64,000 nucleotides of DNA from Mycolicibacterium wolinskyi (GTDB taxonomy: Bacteria > Actinomycetota > Actinomycetes > Mycobacteriales > Mycobacteriaceae), in assembly GCF_002101965.1 (NCBI RefSeq), contig NZ_LQQA01000006.1, positions 248,001-312,000 on the forward strand, given 5' to 3'. Under the pieces are notes generated by a model. It was not told the origin of the DNA. It ran no database searches and saw only the letters and a list, made by a program, of their open reading frames with translations. Below, in pieces: positions 1-10,342 of this stretch (positions within the stretch are counted from its first letter, which is position 1; each line of letters begins with the position of its first letter). Made by a program: the position numbers and the translations under genes.

Positions 1-86
1 GCGGCTGGCTGCTGGTCATCGGTGTGCTGCTGGCGTGTGCCGGGTTGCTCTGGTCCGACCGGATAACCGATGGGGCGATGAGATGA
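1..86 (+). CDS. tadB: TadB-like type II secretion F-domain protein, C-terminal fragment
   Basis: The frame is open from the window edge and stops with TGA at 84-86. It encodes a hydrophobic C-terminal helix (GWLLVIGVLLACAGLLWSDR) followed by a short cytoplasmic tail. The stop overlaps the next start as ATGA, the usual arrangement for the two platform proteins TadB and TadC of an Flp/Tad pilus. A TadB identity is inferred from this position and from the transmembrane ending. Only 27 codons are visible, so the bulk of the protein lies upstream of the window. Confidence 0.6.
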   Translation, partial: GWLLVIGVLLACAGLLWSDRITDGAMR

Positions 87-652
87 GCTGGGCGGCATTG
101 TTTCTCGCGGCAGCGCTGATGATCGGAGTGAGTCCGACGCGGAATCGGTTGGCGCCTGCGACGGTTCACGCACGTGCACCGCGGCGGTCTGGCAATGACG
201 ATCCACTCGCGGCCGCTTCGACCTTCGATCTGTTCGCGGCATGCCTGAGTGCGGGCATGGCCGTGTCGAATGCGGCGGCGGCTGCCGCACCGTCGGCGCC
301 ACCGTCACTTGCCCCGTTGCTCACGCGGGCGGCCGATCTGCTTGCGCTCGGCGCGGACCCCGCGACTGCCTGGTCGAACGATGCTCTGCCGCATGACAAG
401 AACGTCGATGCACTGCTGCGGCTGGCGCGTCGGTCGGCGTCGTCGGGCACCGCGCTGGCGCACGGCGTGGCCGAGCTGGCCGGCCAATCCCGCCATGATG
501 CGGCGGCCGCGGCGGATGCCACCGCCGAACGGGCGTCGGTGCTCGTCGCCGGTCCGCTCGGGCTGTGTTACCTGCCCGCGTTTCTGTGCCTCGGGATCGT
601 CCCCGTGGTCGTCGGCCTTGCCGGCGACGTACTCGGTTCGGGTTTGTTGTGA
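83..652 (+). CDS. tadC: TadC-like inner-membrane platform protein of Tad/Flp pilus
   Basis: A 189-residue protein starting at ATG 83, which overlaps the preceding stop as ATGA. The frame opens further upstream, but that extension lies inside tadB and is not needed. It begins with a membrane helix (residues 3-16) and ends with a strong hydrophobic segment (roughly residues 153-187), with a helical cytoplasmic region between, as in the type II secretion F (T2SSF) family. It would form the platform that the TadA ATPase acts on. It is shorter than canonical TadC, as is usual for mycobacterial copies (Rv3657c-like). The pilin and TadE/G-like genes follow at once, supporting one operon. Confidence 0.75.
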   Translation: MSWAALFLAAALMIGVSPTRNRLAPATVHARAPRRSGNDDPLAAASTFDLFAACLSAGMAVSNAAAAAAPSAPPSLAPLLTRAADLLALGADPATAWSNDALPHDKNVDALLRLARRSASSGTALAHGVAELAGQSRHDAAAAADATAERASVLVAGPLGLCYLPAFLCLGIVPVVVGLAGDVLGSGLL

Positions 653-670
653 AGATTGGGAGGAAAACCA

Positions 671-874
671 ATGGCAGGCAGAGTGTTTCAGCGGGTCCAG
701 GCGCGTATGACGATGTTGATGATCGACGAGTCGGGCATGTCGACCGTCGAGTACGCGATCGGCACCATCGCCGCGGCGGCGTTCGGGGCCATCCTCTACA
801 CGGTGGTGACCGGGGATTCGATCGTGAGCGCGCTGAGCAACATCATCACCCGTGCGTTGAACACCAACGTCTAG
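671..874 (+). CDS. Flp-type pilin-like small protein (DUF4244, Rv3656c-like)
   Basis: A 67-residue protein. ATG 671 is chosen because GGGAGG lies about 8 nt upstream; an in-frame ATG at 656 has no such site. After a charged leader comes ESGMSTVEYAIGTIAAAAFG, a class III/Flp prepilin signature: a Gly-type processing site, then a Thr-Val-Glu-Tyr core at the start of a hydrophobic helix. It probably forms the subunit of the Tad pilus, or the pseudopilin. It lies directly after tadC and before the TadE-like frame, and ends with TAG at 872-874. Confidence 0.8.
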   Translation: MAGRVFQRVQARMTMLMIDESGMSTVEYAIGTIAAAAFGAILYTVVTGDSIVSALSNIITRALNTNV

Positions 875-1197
875 ATGACCGAGGTGCAGTCACGGTCGAG
901 GCGGCCTTCGCAATCGCGGCGCTGGTGGTCGTCCTGGTGTTGTGCGTTGGCGGGCTCAGCACGGTGTCGATGCAGGTTCGGTGCGTTGACGCGGCACGCG
1001 AGGCCGCCCGGCTCGCCGCTCGCGGCGATGACCGCGCCGCGGCGGAGACCGCGCGCCGCATCGCGCCCCGGGGCGCGGCAGTCGACCTGCGCCGCGACGG
1101 CGGATTGGTCCTCGCCCAGGTCAGTGCCCGCGCCGCACTGCCGGGGCTCACCATCTCGGCCGAGGCGGCCGCCGCTGTCGAACCGGGCGTGCGATGA
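874..1197 (+). CDS. TadE-like membrane/pseudopilin protein (Rv3655c-like), start codon unresolved
   Basis: The coding frame is unmistakable: DDRGAVTVEAAFAIAALVVV is the TadE N-terminal motif plus membrane helix, followed by a helical, Arg-rich extracytoplasmic part with RCVDAAREAARLAARGD, and a stop at 1195-1197. From the DDRG residues it has about 107 codons. No ATG, GTG or TTG exists in this frame between about 565 and the helix. The only nearby ATG (875) is one base out of frame, so the left coordinate is only the first codon of the conserved motif. An internal GTG inside the membrane helix is the alternative, but it would destroy the domain. See the finding on missing starts. Confidence 0.75.
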   Translation, partial: DDRGAVTVEAAFAIAALVVVLVLCVGGLSTVSMQVRCVDAAREAARLAARGDDRAAAETARRIAPRGAAVDLRRDGGLVLAQVSARAALPGLTISAEAAAAVEPGVR

Positions 1198-1534
1198 CCG
1201 GGGATCGGCCAGCCTGCTGGCCGTCGCGCTGATCGCGATCCTGCTGGCGTTCACGACGGGCGCAGCGTATCTCGGGGCCGCTGTGATCGCCCGTCATCGC
1301 GCGCAGGCGGCCGCTGATCTCGCGGCGCTCGCCGCGGCCGGTGCTGTGGCGGGCGGGCCGGAGGCGGCGTGCGCTCGGGCGAGCCAGATCGCTTCGGCGA
1401 TGCGCACCACCGTCGCCGCGTGCCGGGTCGACGGACTCGATGTGGTGCTCGACGTGCAGGTGCGAGTCAGCCTCGGCCGCTTCGGCACGGGCTCGGCTCG
1501 TGCCGTGGCCCGCGCGGGTCCGGTCGAGACCTAG
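1193..1534 (+). CDS. TadG/TadE-like protein (Rv3654c-like), start codon unresolved
   Basis: The frame carries DDRGSASLLAVALIAILLAF, a TadE/TadG N-terminal membrane anchor, then VIARHRAQAAADLAALAAA, typical of the mycobacterial Rv3654c family found beside a DECH helicase, and stops at 1532-1534. As with its neighbour, no in-frame ATG/GTG/TTG precedes the motif; ATG 1194 is one base out of frame. GTG 1283 (VIARHRAQ) would give an 83-residue protein without the anchor, close to the short form I remember being annotated for Rv3654c. The stop overlaps the stop of the convergent DUF5593 gene by 4 bp. Confidence 0.7.
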   Translation, partial: DDRGSASLLAVALIAILLAFTTGAAYLGAAVIARHRAQAAADLAALAAAGAVAGGPEAACARASQIASAMRTTVAACRVDGLDVVLDVQVRVSLGRFGTGSARAVARAGPVET

Positions 1535-2556
1535 TCCACCTCGTCGAGGTCAGCCGCGGCGATCTCGCTTTCGGTGGGCAGCCGCAACGCGAGCAGCCCG
1601 GCGTAGGTGCCGGGTTCCAGCTCGACCCGGTTGATCGTCATGTGCACCGGGCACCAGCCGCCGTCGGTCGTCCGCATCCGCAGCACCGCGGTGGTGACGC
1701 CGCTCGCGAATTCGGTTGTCATCGTGACCATGTGGCGTGCGTCGGCCGGATGGATACGGGCGGGGCCGCCTTCGCGGCTGCGCCAGTCGAAGAACGGCGC
1801 CGGCTCGTCGAGCCACTTCAGCAACTTCCAGTTGTTGAGGTCGACGAGCGCGCGATGCACGCCGGGCTGCGCGAGCCCGTCGAGGATCCGCTGTGCGAGG
1901 TAGTCCACCGGGACGGCGGGTCCCTCGCGATCGCTGCGCCAGTTCATCGCGCGGCAGATCAACCGGTCGCGGCCATCGGCTTGGGGTTCGAGGGCGACGC
2001 GCGCCACGAAGCCCACCGTGATGGGTTCACCCCGGAAGTCGGTGACGTCCCACGTCGTGCAGATGGTGTTGCCGGGCTGCGGTTTGATCGTCATCGACAA
2101 CACCTTGGCCTCGCTCGGATTGAGGTCGCGCGTCGGCAGATCGTCGGCGAACGCGCGCCCTTCGGTGGCCTCGGTTTCCGGGTTCAGCCCGCTGTTGCGT
2201 ATGGATTCCGCAGTATCGGTCGCGATGCCGGTCGAGAGGTCCCATTTGAGAGGGCCGGGGATCGGGCGTTCCGGTGGCTCTACGTGGAGCGGACCGATCC
2301 ACACGTGCACGCCGTGAATGCGCCCGTCGGTCATCTGCACCACTTCGGTGCGGATTACGCGGTCGTTCTTCGGAGTGATGCTGGACAGGCCTTGACCTGC
2401 GCGTACGGTTTCGCCAATCGCACTCTGAATGGCCATCAGGTTCGGATTTCGGCGTAGAAACGCGCTTATCGGAACGAGATTCTTCGTTTGAGAGCCCCGT
2501 GCGACCACCGCAGGCTCGCTGCCCAGTGTCTCCACGAGCAGCCAGTCGTGGGTCAT
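1531..2556 (-). CDS. DUF5593 / Rv3651-like PAS-GAF-type sensor domain protein
   Basis: A 341-residue protein. The start at ATG 2556 (MTHDWLLVETLG) is preferred to an upstream extension of 13 residues without domain character. The sequence matches the mycobacterial Rv3651 family: an N-terminal GAF-like region (residues 1-130), a middle domain with TWDVTDFRGEPITVGFVARV, and a C-terminal PAS-like part (about 230-330, with WLDEPAPFFDWR and HPADARHMVTMT). No catalytic motif, signal peptide or membrane segment is seen. It is probably a cytoplasmic small-molecule sensor of unknown ligand. It is convergent with the Tad operon. Confidence 0.75.
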   Translation of the reverse strand: MTHDWLLVETLGSEPAVVARGSQTKNLVPISAFLRRNPNLMAIQSAIGETVRAGQGLSSITPKNDRVIRTEVVQMTDGRIHGVHVWIGPLHVEPPERPIPGPLKWDLSTGIATDTAESIRNSGLNPETEATEGRAFADDLPTRDLNPSEAKVLSMTIKPQPGNTICTTWDVTDFRGEPITVGFVARVALEPQADGRDRLICRAMNWRSDREGPAVPVDYLAQRILDGLAQPGVHRALVDLNNWKLLKWLDEPAPFFDWRSREGGPARIHPADARHMVTMTTEFASGVTTAVLRMRTTDGGWCPVHMTINRVELEPGTYAGLLALRLPTESEIAAADLDEVD

Positions 2557-2825
2557 GGGCGTTATTTTACCCGGCGGTAAGGTCGTCGTTCGCACTCCTT
2601 AGGACGACGAAATCCGCACCATATGGCCGCTTCCGGCGCCTTCGAGCGGGTGCGCCGAGCGACCAGGAGTTGCAAACATGAGTGAGTTCACGTAATTTGC
2701 CACTGCACCCGGCCTCCGGGATTGGGAACGGATCGCGTTGTCCGACCGTTCATCGCAACGCCTGTGTGCTCGGCGTGCCCGAAGTTCATGTCGATCCGTG
2801 TAGTCGGCCGTCGAGGGGTCGGTCG
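2557..2825. other. Intergenic region upstream of the DUF5593 gene
   Basis: The 269 bases between the DUF5593 start and the helicase stop contain no frame with protein-like character. The M. tuberculosis equivalent of this gap carries a PE gene (Rv3650), which is absent here. The region should hold the leftward promoter of the DUF5593 gene and the helicase terminator, but I recognise no convincing hairpin or -10/-35 pair. Confidence 0.4.
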
Positions 2826-5180
2826 TCAACGCGGTCGGGGGTCGCGCTGGGATTCGCTCAGCGCGCCGAGCACCAGGCGGAGTACCCGCACCGCGCCCGA
2901 CTTGTCGAGTGGGTCGTTGCCGTTCCCGCATTTCGGCGATTGGACGCACGACGGGCAGCCGTGCGGGCACTCGCACGCCTCGATCGCCGCGGCCGTCGCG
3001 CCCCACCACGTCGCCAGCCGCCGATAGCCGCGGTCGGCGAATCCGGCGCCGCCCGGGTACCCGTCGTAGACGAAGATCGCAGGCAATCCGTCGACCGGTC
3101 CGACAGCCGTCGACACCCCACCGATGTCGCCGCGGTCGCAACTGGCCACGAGCGGCAGCAGGCCGATCGCGGCGTGTTCGGCCGCATGCAATGATCCGGG
3201 AACCGCGAGCGGGTCGATGCCGTTGCCCTGCAGTGCCTCTGGCGTGATGGTGCACATGACGGCCATGGTGTCGAGGGTCTGTGTCGGCATGTCGAGCTCG
3301 ACGAAGTCGATAACCTCGCCGTCCAAGGCCCGGCGCAGGTAGCCGACGACGGTGTTGGTCACCGAAACCGGCACCAGGCCAACGGTGACCGGGCCGAACG
3401 TCATTCGCTCGCCGGGGCCGGTGACCGCGATGTCGGTGAGTTCGCGGGCGAACGTCGTGTAGCCGGGATCGGCGGCGTGCACGAACGCGACACCGTCTTC
3501 GAAGCTCAGCGAATCCACCAGATAGCTCTCGCCCTGGTGCAGATACACCGCGCCGGGATGTACCGACGAGGCAGCCTGTCCGGCGCCCGTGCTGCCCAGC
3601 ATGCGGCCGGTGTCGGCTTCGAGGATGGCGACCTGGCCGCCGATCGAGCCGCGGATGTCGACGGCGGGATGCGGATCGACGCCAGGGGCGGGGAAGTACC
3701 CGCTCGGTCGTTTGCGCAGCAGCCCGTCGTCGACGAGGGACTGTGCCACCGATTCGGCGTCCCACCGCCGCACTTCGGCCTCGGTGAGGGGGAGTTCGGC
3801 GGCAGCGCAGAGTATTTGAGGGCCGAGGACATGCGGGTTGGTCGGGTCGATCACGACGCGTTCGATCGGCTTGTCGAGCAAGGCGGCCGGATGGTGGACG
3901 AGATAGGTGTCGAGTGGGTCGTCGCGCGCGATCAGCACGATCAACGCGCCCTGGCCGCGTCGTCCGGACCGCCCGGCCTGCTGCCAGAACGAGGTGACGG
4001 TGCCGGGAAAGCCCGCCATGACGACGGCGTCGAGGCCGGCGATGTCGATGCCCAGCTCGAGCGCGTTCGTGGTGGCCAGGCCGCGCAGGCGGCCGTCGGC
4101 CAGTTGGTGTTCGAGTTCGCGCCGATCCTCGGCGAGGTACCCGGCGCGATAGGAGGCCACCCGCTCGGCCAGATCGGGCGCGGTCTCGGCCAGCCGGGCC
4201 CGGGTGCTGAGCGCGGTCAGTTCCGCGCCGCGCCGCGACCGCACGAACGTCAGCGTCCGCGCGCCTTCGGTCATCAAGTCGGCCATCACCCGCGCGGCCT
4301 CCGCGCCGGCCGAACGCCGCACCGGGGCGCCGTTCTCACCGGTGAGGTCGGCGAGCAGGGCCGGCTCCCACAGGGCGATCGTGCGCGCACCCTGCGGTGA
4401 CCCGTCCTCGGTCACCTCGACGACGGTCTGGCCGATCAGCTCGGCGGCGGTCTCGGCGGGCGCGGCGGTGGTGGCGCTCGCGAAAATCACCGTGGGCGTT
4501 GCTTCGTCGGGCGAATACCGCGCGCACAACCGCAGCAACCGGCGCAACACCATTGCCACGTTGGACCCGAATATGCCGCGGTAGTAATGGCATTCGTCGA
4601 CCACGATGAATTTCAGGTTGCGCAGGAACACCGCCCAGCGGGCGTGGTTGCGCAGCAGCGACAAATGGATCATGTCGGGGTTGGAGAAAATCCACCGCGA
4701 CCGCTCGCGGGCAAAGCGCCGCACTTCTTGCGCGCTGTCGCCGTCATACGGCGCGGGCGCGACATCCCCTAGCGCGGTGACGCTTTCGGTCAGTGCCTGC
4801 GCGGTGCGCAGCTGGTCGTGGCCGAGCGCCTTGGTCGGCGACAGATACAGCACGCGGGCCCGTGGATCGGCGGCGAGGGTGGACAGGATCGGCAGCTGAT
4901 AGGCCAGCGATTTCCCCGAGGCCGTGCCCGTCGATATCACGACATGGCGTCCGTCGTGCGCGAGTTGTGCTGCCTCGAGCTGGTGCGACCACGGCGCGGT
5001 GATGCCCCGATCATGCAACGCGCGCACCACATCTGGGTGTGCCCAGTCCGGCCAGGTGAGGGGTTTGCCCTGACGCGGAGGTAAATCCGCGACATGGCGT
5101 AGCGGTTCTTCGTCGGCCGGCGTGCCCTCGACCGCGCAAGCGAGCAGCTCACGGCCGAAATCCAGCCCCCGATCCGACAC
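2826..5180 (-). CDS. MrfA/YprA-type DEAD/DECH-box DNA helicase with C-terminal four-cysteine cluster
   Basis: A 784-residue superfamily 2 helicase. I choose GTG 5180 (VSDRGLDFGRE) because AGGAGG lies 7 nt upstream; an ATG at 5198 lies ahead of that site. Visible motifs are motif I STGTASGKSLAYQLP, motif II as DECH in IVVDECHYYRG, motif III SATT, and motif VI QQAGRSGRRGQG. A DUF1998-type C-terminal region carries CECPHGCPSCVQSPKC, the four-cysteine zinc signature of Bacillus MrfA (mitomycin repair factor A). By family it acts in a nucleotide-excision-like repair of crosslinked DNA with an MrfB nuclease; no mrfB is seen here. It is the Rv3649 equivalent and the helicase of the helicase/Tad neighbourhood. 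Confidence 0.9.
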   Translation of the reverse strand: MSDRGLDFGRELLACAVEGTPADEEPLRHVADLPPRQGKPLTWPDWAHPDVVRALHDRGITAPWSHQLEAAQLAHDGRHVVISTGTASGKSLAYQLPILSTLAADPRARVLYLSPTKALGHDQLRTAQALTESVTALGDVAPAPYDGDSAQEVRRFARERSRWIFSNPDMIHLSLLRNHARWAVFLRNLKFIVVDECHYYRGIFGSNVAMVLRRLLRLCARYSPDEATPTVIFASATTAAPAETAAELIGQTVVEVTEDGSPQGARTIALWEPALLADLTGENGAPVRRSAGAEAARVMADLMTEGARTLTFVRSRRGAELTALSTRARLAETAPDLAERVASYRAGYLAEDRRELEHQLADGRLRGLATTNALELGIDIAGLDAVVMAGFPGTVTSFWQQAGRSGRRGQGALIVLIARDDPLDTYLVHHPAALLDKPIERVVIDPTNPHVLGPQILCAAAELPLTEAEVRRWDAESVAQSLVDDGLLRKRPSGYFPAPGVDPHPAVDIRGSIGGQVAILEADTGRMLGSTGAGQAASSVHPGAVYLHQGESYLVDSLSFEDGVAFVHAADPGYTTFARELTDIAVTGPGERMTFGPVTVGLVPVSVTNTVVGYLRRALDGEVIDFVELDMPTQTLDTMAVMCTITPEALQGNGIDPLAVPGSLHAAEHAAIGLLPLVASCDRGDIGGVSTAVGPVDGLPAIFVYDGYPGGAGFADRGYRRLATWWGATAAAIEACECPHGCPSCVQSPKCGNGNDPLDKSGAVRVLRLVLGALSESQRDPRPR

Positions 5181-5478
5181 GTCGCGACCTCCTGTCATCC
5201 ACCCCGGCGGGGCCTGCTCGGGTTTGTAAACGAATTGTTCACCACACGCTGCAAGTCGAGACTGTCGCGGCAGCCCTGAACATGATTGACTTACGACGGT
5301 CGCAGCTTCTGTGTTTGTACTCGCACTCGCAGGATCGTCGTTGCGATCGCGGTTCCTGCGAGGGTTGTAGGTCGGGTCAAGTTCCGACGACTCCACGAAG
5401 GTATGGCGGTCGGAACGGGCCCGGTACGCCGGAAGTCGGTGGACCGCACCCGGTAAGAAGAGAAGGAAAGATCAAGAA
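5181..5478. promoter_or_regulatory. Divergent intergenic region with the long cspA leader
   Basis: Nearly 300 bases separate the helicase start and cspA. Cold-shock genes commonly have long structured 5' leaders, and this stretch has room for one, with an AAGGAAAG-type ribosome site just before the cspA ATG. I see no LexA box or PafBC-type promoter for the helicase. No coding frame with protein character is present. The regulatory role is inferred from position only. Confidence 0.4.
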
Positions 5479-5682
5479 ATGCCACAGGGAACTGTGAAGT
5501 GGTTCAACGCGGAGAAGGGCTTCGGCTTCATCGCGCCCGAAGATGGGTCGGCGGACGTGTTTGTCCACTACACGGAAATCCAGGGCAGCGGCTTCCGCAC
5601 CCTGGAGGAGAACCAGAAGGTTGAGTTCGAGGTCGGCCAGAGCCCCAAGGGGCCGCAGGCCACGGGTGTTCGGGCCATCTGA
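5479..5682 (+). CDS. cspA: Cold shock protein CspA
   Basis: A 67-residue single cold-shock domain. The RNP1-like KGFGFIAP (residues 14-21) and RNP2-like VFVHYTEI (about 29-36) motifs are intact, and the start [10 protein letters not shown] is typical of mycobacterial CspA. It is a cytoplasmic RNA/single-strand nucleic acid chaperone. It stands alone between divergent and downstream genes and is closed by a strong intrinsic terminator. The length and the position next to the helicase match Rv3648c. Confidence 0.97.
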   Translation: MPQGTVKWFNAEKGFGFIAPEDGSADVFVHYTEIQGSGFRTLEENQKVEFEVGQSPKGPQATGVRAI

Positions 5683-5707
5683 GCCAAACAACAAAAACTC
5701 AACGCAG

Positions 5708-5757
5708 ACACCCCCGCGAGAGTCCCGCACCGGACACCGCGGGGGTGTTCTCGTTTT
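5708..5757 (+). terminator. Rho-independent terminator after cspA
   Basis: A perfect 11-bp inverted repeat, ACACCCCCGCG (5708-5718) with CGCGGGGGTGT (5738-5748), encloses a 19-nt loop and is followed by TCTCGTTTTT. This is an unusually clear intrinsic terminator for a mycobacterial genome. It lies 26 bases after the cspA stop and ends just before the promoter of the next gene, isolating cspA as a monocistron. Confidence 0.9.
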
Positions 5758-5774
5758 TGGGGCCCCGGCTGGCC

Positions 5775-5780
5775 TAGTGT
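5775..5780 (+). promoter_or_regulatory. -10 element of a probable leaderless promoter
   Basis: TAGTGT lies 6 nt before the GTG start at 5787, the spacing expected when the transcription start coincides with the start codon. No ribosome-binding site is visible before this GTG, which fits leaderless translation. Confidence 0.5.
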
Positions 5781-5786
5781 CGATTC

Positions 5787-6380
5787 GTGAGCCAGCTGTC
5801 GTTCTTCTCGGCCGAGTCGGTGCCGCCCGCGGTGCCCGACCTGACCGGGATGCTGGCCGGCCCCGGACAAATCGTTCTGGTGGGTAGCTCCACCGAACAG
5901 GCGGCGCGGATTTCGGTGGTGGTCGACGAGCCCTGGCGCGCCCAGGGGTTGGCCGACATGATCGCGCAGGCCGGTCTGGAGCCCGAGATCGCCCGCACGG
6001 ACGAGAACACGCCGCTGGTGCGTACGGCGCTCGATCCGCAGCTGGTGCCGATCGCGCGGGACTGGACGCGGGGCGCGGTGAAGACCGTGCCCGTGCAGTG
6101 GCTGCCCGGGTCGCGCGAGCTGCGGGCGTGGACGCTGGCGGCCGGAACGCCCGAGGCCGACGACCGCTATCTGCTCGGACTGGATCCGCATGCCCCCGAC
6201 ACCCACGCGCCGCTGGCATCGGCCATGATGCGAGTGGGTATCGCACCGACGTTGATCGGCACCCGCGGCTCGCGCCCTGCGTTGCGGATCAGTGGTCGAC
6301 GACGGCTGTCGCGCCTGGTCGAGAACGTGGGGGAACCGCCGGGGGACGCCGCGGCGTTAGCGCATTGGCCACGTATTTAA
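5787..6380 (+). CDS. Conserved actinobacterial protein of unknown function (Rv3647c-like)
   Basis: A 197-residue protein starting at GTG 5787. It is soluble, with no signal peptide or membrane segment. Recognisable traits are an N-terminal VPDLTGMLAGPGQIVLVG and a central VVVDEPWRAQGLADMIAQAGLEPEI that look like a nucleotide- or nucleic-acid-binding fold, but I cannot assign a function. The position between cspA and topA is the same as Rv3647c in M. tuberculosis. The C-terminus is basic (RISGRRRLSRLVENVG). Confidence 0.7.
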   Translation: MSQLSFFSAESVPPAVPDLTGMLAGPGQIVLVGSSTEQAARISVVVDEPWRAQGLADMIAQAGLEPEIARTDENTPLVRTALDPQLVPIARDWTRGAVKTVPVQWLPGSRELRAWTLAAGTPEADDRYLLGLDPHAPDTHAPLASAMMRVGIAPTLIGTRGSRPALRISGRRRLSRLVENVGEPPGDAAALAHWPRI

Positions 6381-6483
6381 TAGTGCGTGAGCGGAGAGCC
6401 AGTTTGCGTAGGATCTCGCGGAATGCGAAATTGGCAGTTGTCTCGCAAGGCGGGACAGCTAAAGAAGTGGAGCGTAGGCACAG

Positions 6484-9300
<2,817 letters not shown>

Positions 9301-9304
9301 CCCG

Positions 9305-10060
9305 TCAGGTCGCTTTCGCGGAAATGAAGCGTGCTCGCAATGAGGTCGGTGTCAGCCCGGTCGCGAGGGCGACGGATCGCGAGAGGTGCGCGTGATCGGC
9401 GAAACCTGAATCGACGGCGATGCGCGCAAATTTGTCGTCACTGGAGGCGATCCTGCGGATAGCATCGGCGATGCGGCTGCGTTGACGGTAGTGCGAAAGT
9501 GTCATTCCGTTCACCTGCCTGAAAACGCGGCTCGTATGACTGCGGGAAGCCGCGGTGCCAGAGTCGAAGCGAACGCGTTCTGCGAGCCGAACGTGTGACG
9601 GTGAGAAGTGGTGCGGCCGCCTCAAGCTCTGAGTGAGGTCGTCGACGACCAGGGCGACGAGTCGTTCGAGCCGGAGCGTGATCTCCGGTTGCGGCATCGC
9701 CCTACTCCTGGCCGCGATGACGTCGGCGTGTGCGAGTAGGCAATCCATGGACAAGCGCGCGGTAGCGTGTGTCGTCGCTTGCAGGGCCTGAGGTACGTCG
9801 AGTGCGCGCCGCAACCGGATCACCTCGACGCTGTCATGGTTGTCAGTTGAGTGCTGGACCCATAAGTCGGGTTGTCCGGCGCGGTAGGACACGGTCTGGG
9901 CATCCACCGTCACCGGCGCGGACCGGGGGGCGCGTTCCATCCACACGCCGCTGGTGGCGATCACCAGGCACGGGGAGTCGGACGCCACGCGGTCGCGAAT
10001 CCACCCTGTGGGGTGGCGGGAAGCGCAGCGGAACGACTCCAGCGAGAACCGATCCGTCAC
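9305..10060 (-). CDS. AraC-family transcriptional regulator
   Basis: A regulator of about 251 residues if GTG 10060 (VTDRFSLESF) is used; the frame stays open upstream to 10237 but that extension has no domain character. The N-terminal part is a sensor region, and the C-terminal 100 residues hold two helix-turn-helix units: SHTSRVFRQVNGMTLSHYRQ, then FARIAVDSGFADHAHLSRS with GLTPTSLR. It is divergent from the permease/dehydrogenase genes and probably controls them. The convergent topA stop is 4 bases away. The inducer is unknown. Confidence 0.8.
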   Translation of the reverse strand: MTDRFSLESFRCASRHPTGWIRDRVASDSPCLVIATSGVWMERAPRSAPVTVDAQTVSYRAGQPDLWVQHSTDNHDSVEVIRLRRALDVPQALQATTHATARLSMDCLLAHADVIAARSRAMPQPEITLRLERLVALVVDDLTQSLRRPHHFSPSHVRLAERVRFDSGTAASRSHTSRVFRQVNGMTLSHYRQRSRIADAIRRIASSDDKFARIAVDSGFADHAHLSRSVALATGLTPTSLRARFISAKAT

Positions 10061-10342
10061 AGAGCGGATTCTGCCACCAAGCGCGCAGCGGGGCGCGATT
10101 AGCGCGGGAATCTCCTTGTAAAACGTTGCTGCCGAGAAGCTTTCGCAAAAAATGGAGCCTGGCTGGAACGGTGATTCCGCTGCCGTCCGGCGGAGAGTGG
10201 CTTGAATGGATGTGCTCGGAATCCGCCCAGCGTGCACACACGCTCCACATCTGTGTGGGCATGATGACCTTTGACATCAACCGGCCGCGCAATGAGACTT
10301 CGACGAAATCGCTTCTGCGGCAATGATGATCCGGGAGTCAGC
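10061..10342. promoter_or_regulatory. Divergent control region between the AraC gene and the permease operon
   Basis: About 280 bases without a convincing gene separate the AraC start and the permease ATG. It should carry both promoters and the AraC half-sites. I see GGGAG before ATG 10343 but no clear direct repeats that I could call operators. Confidence 0.4.
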
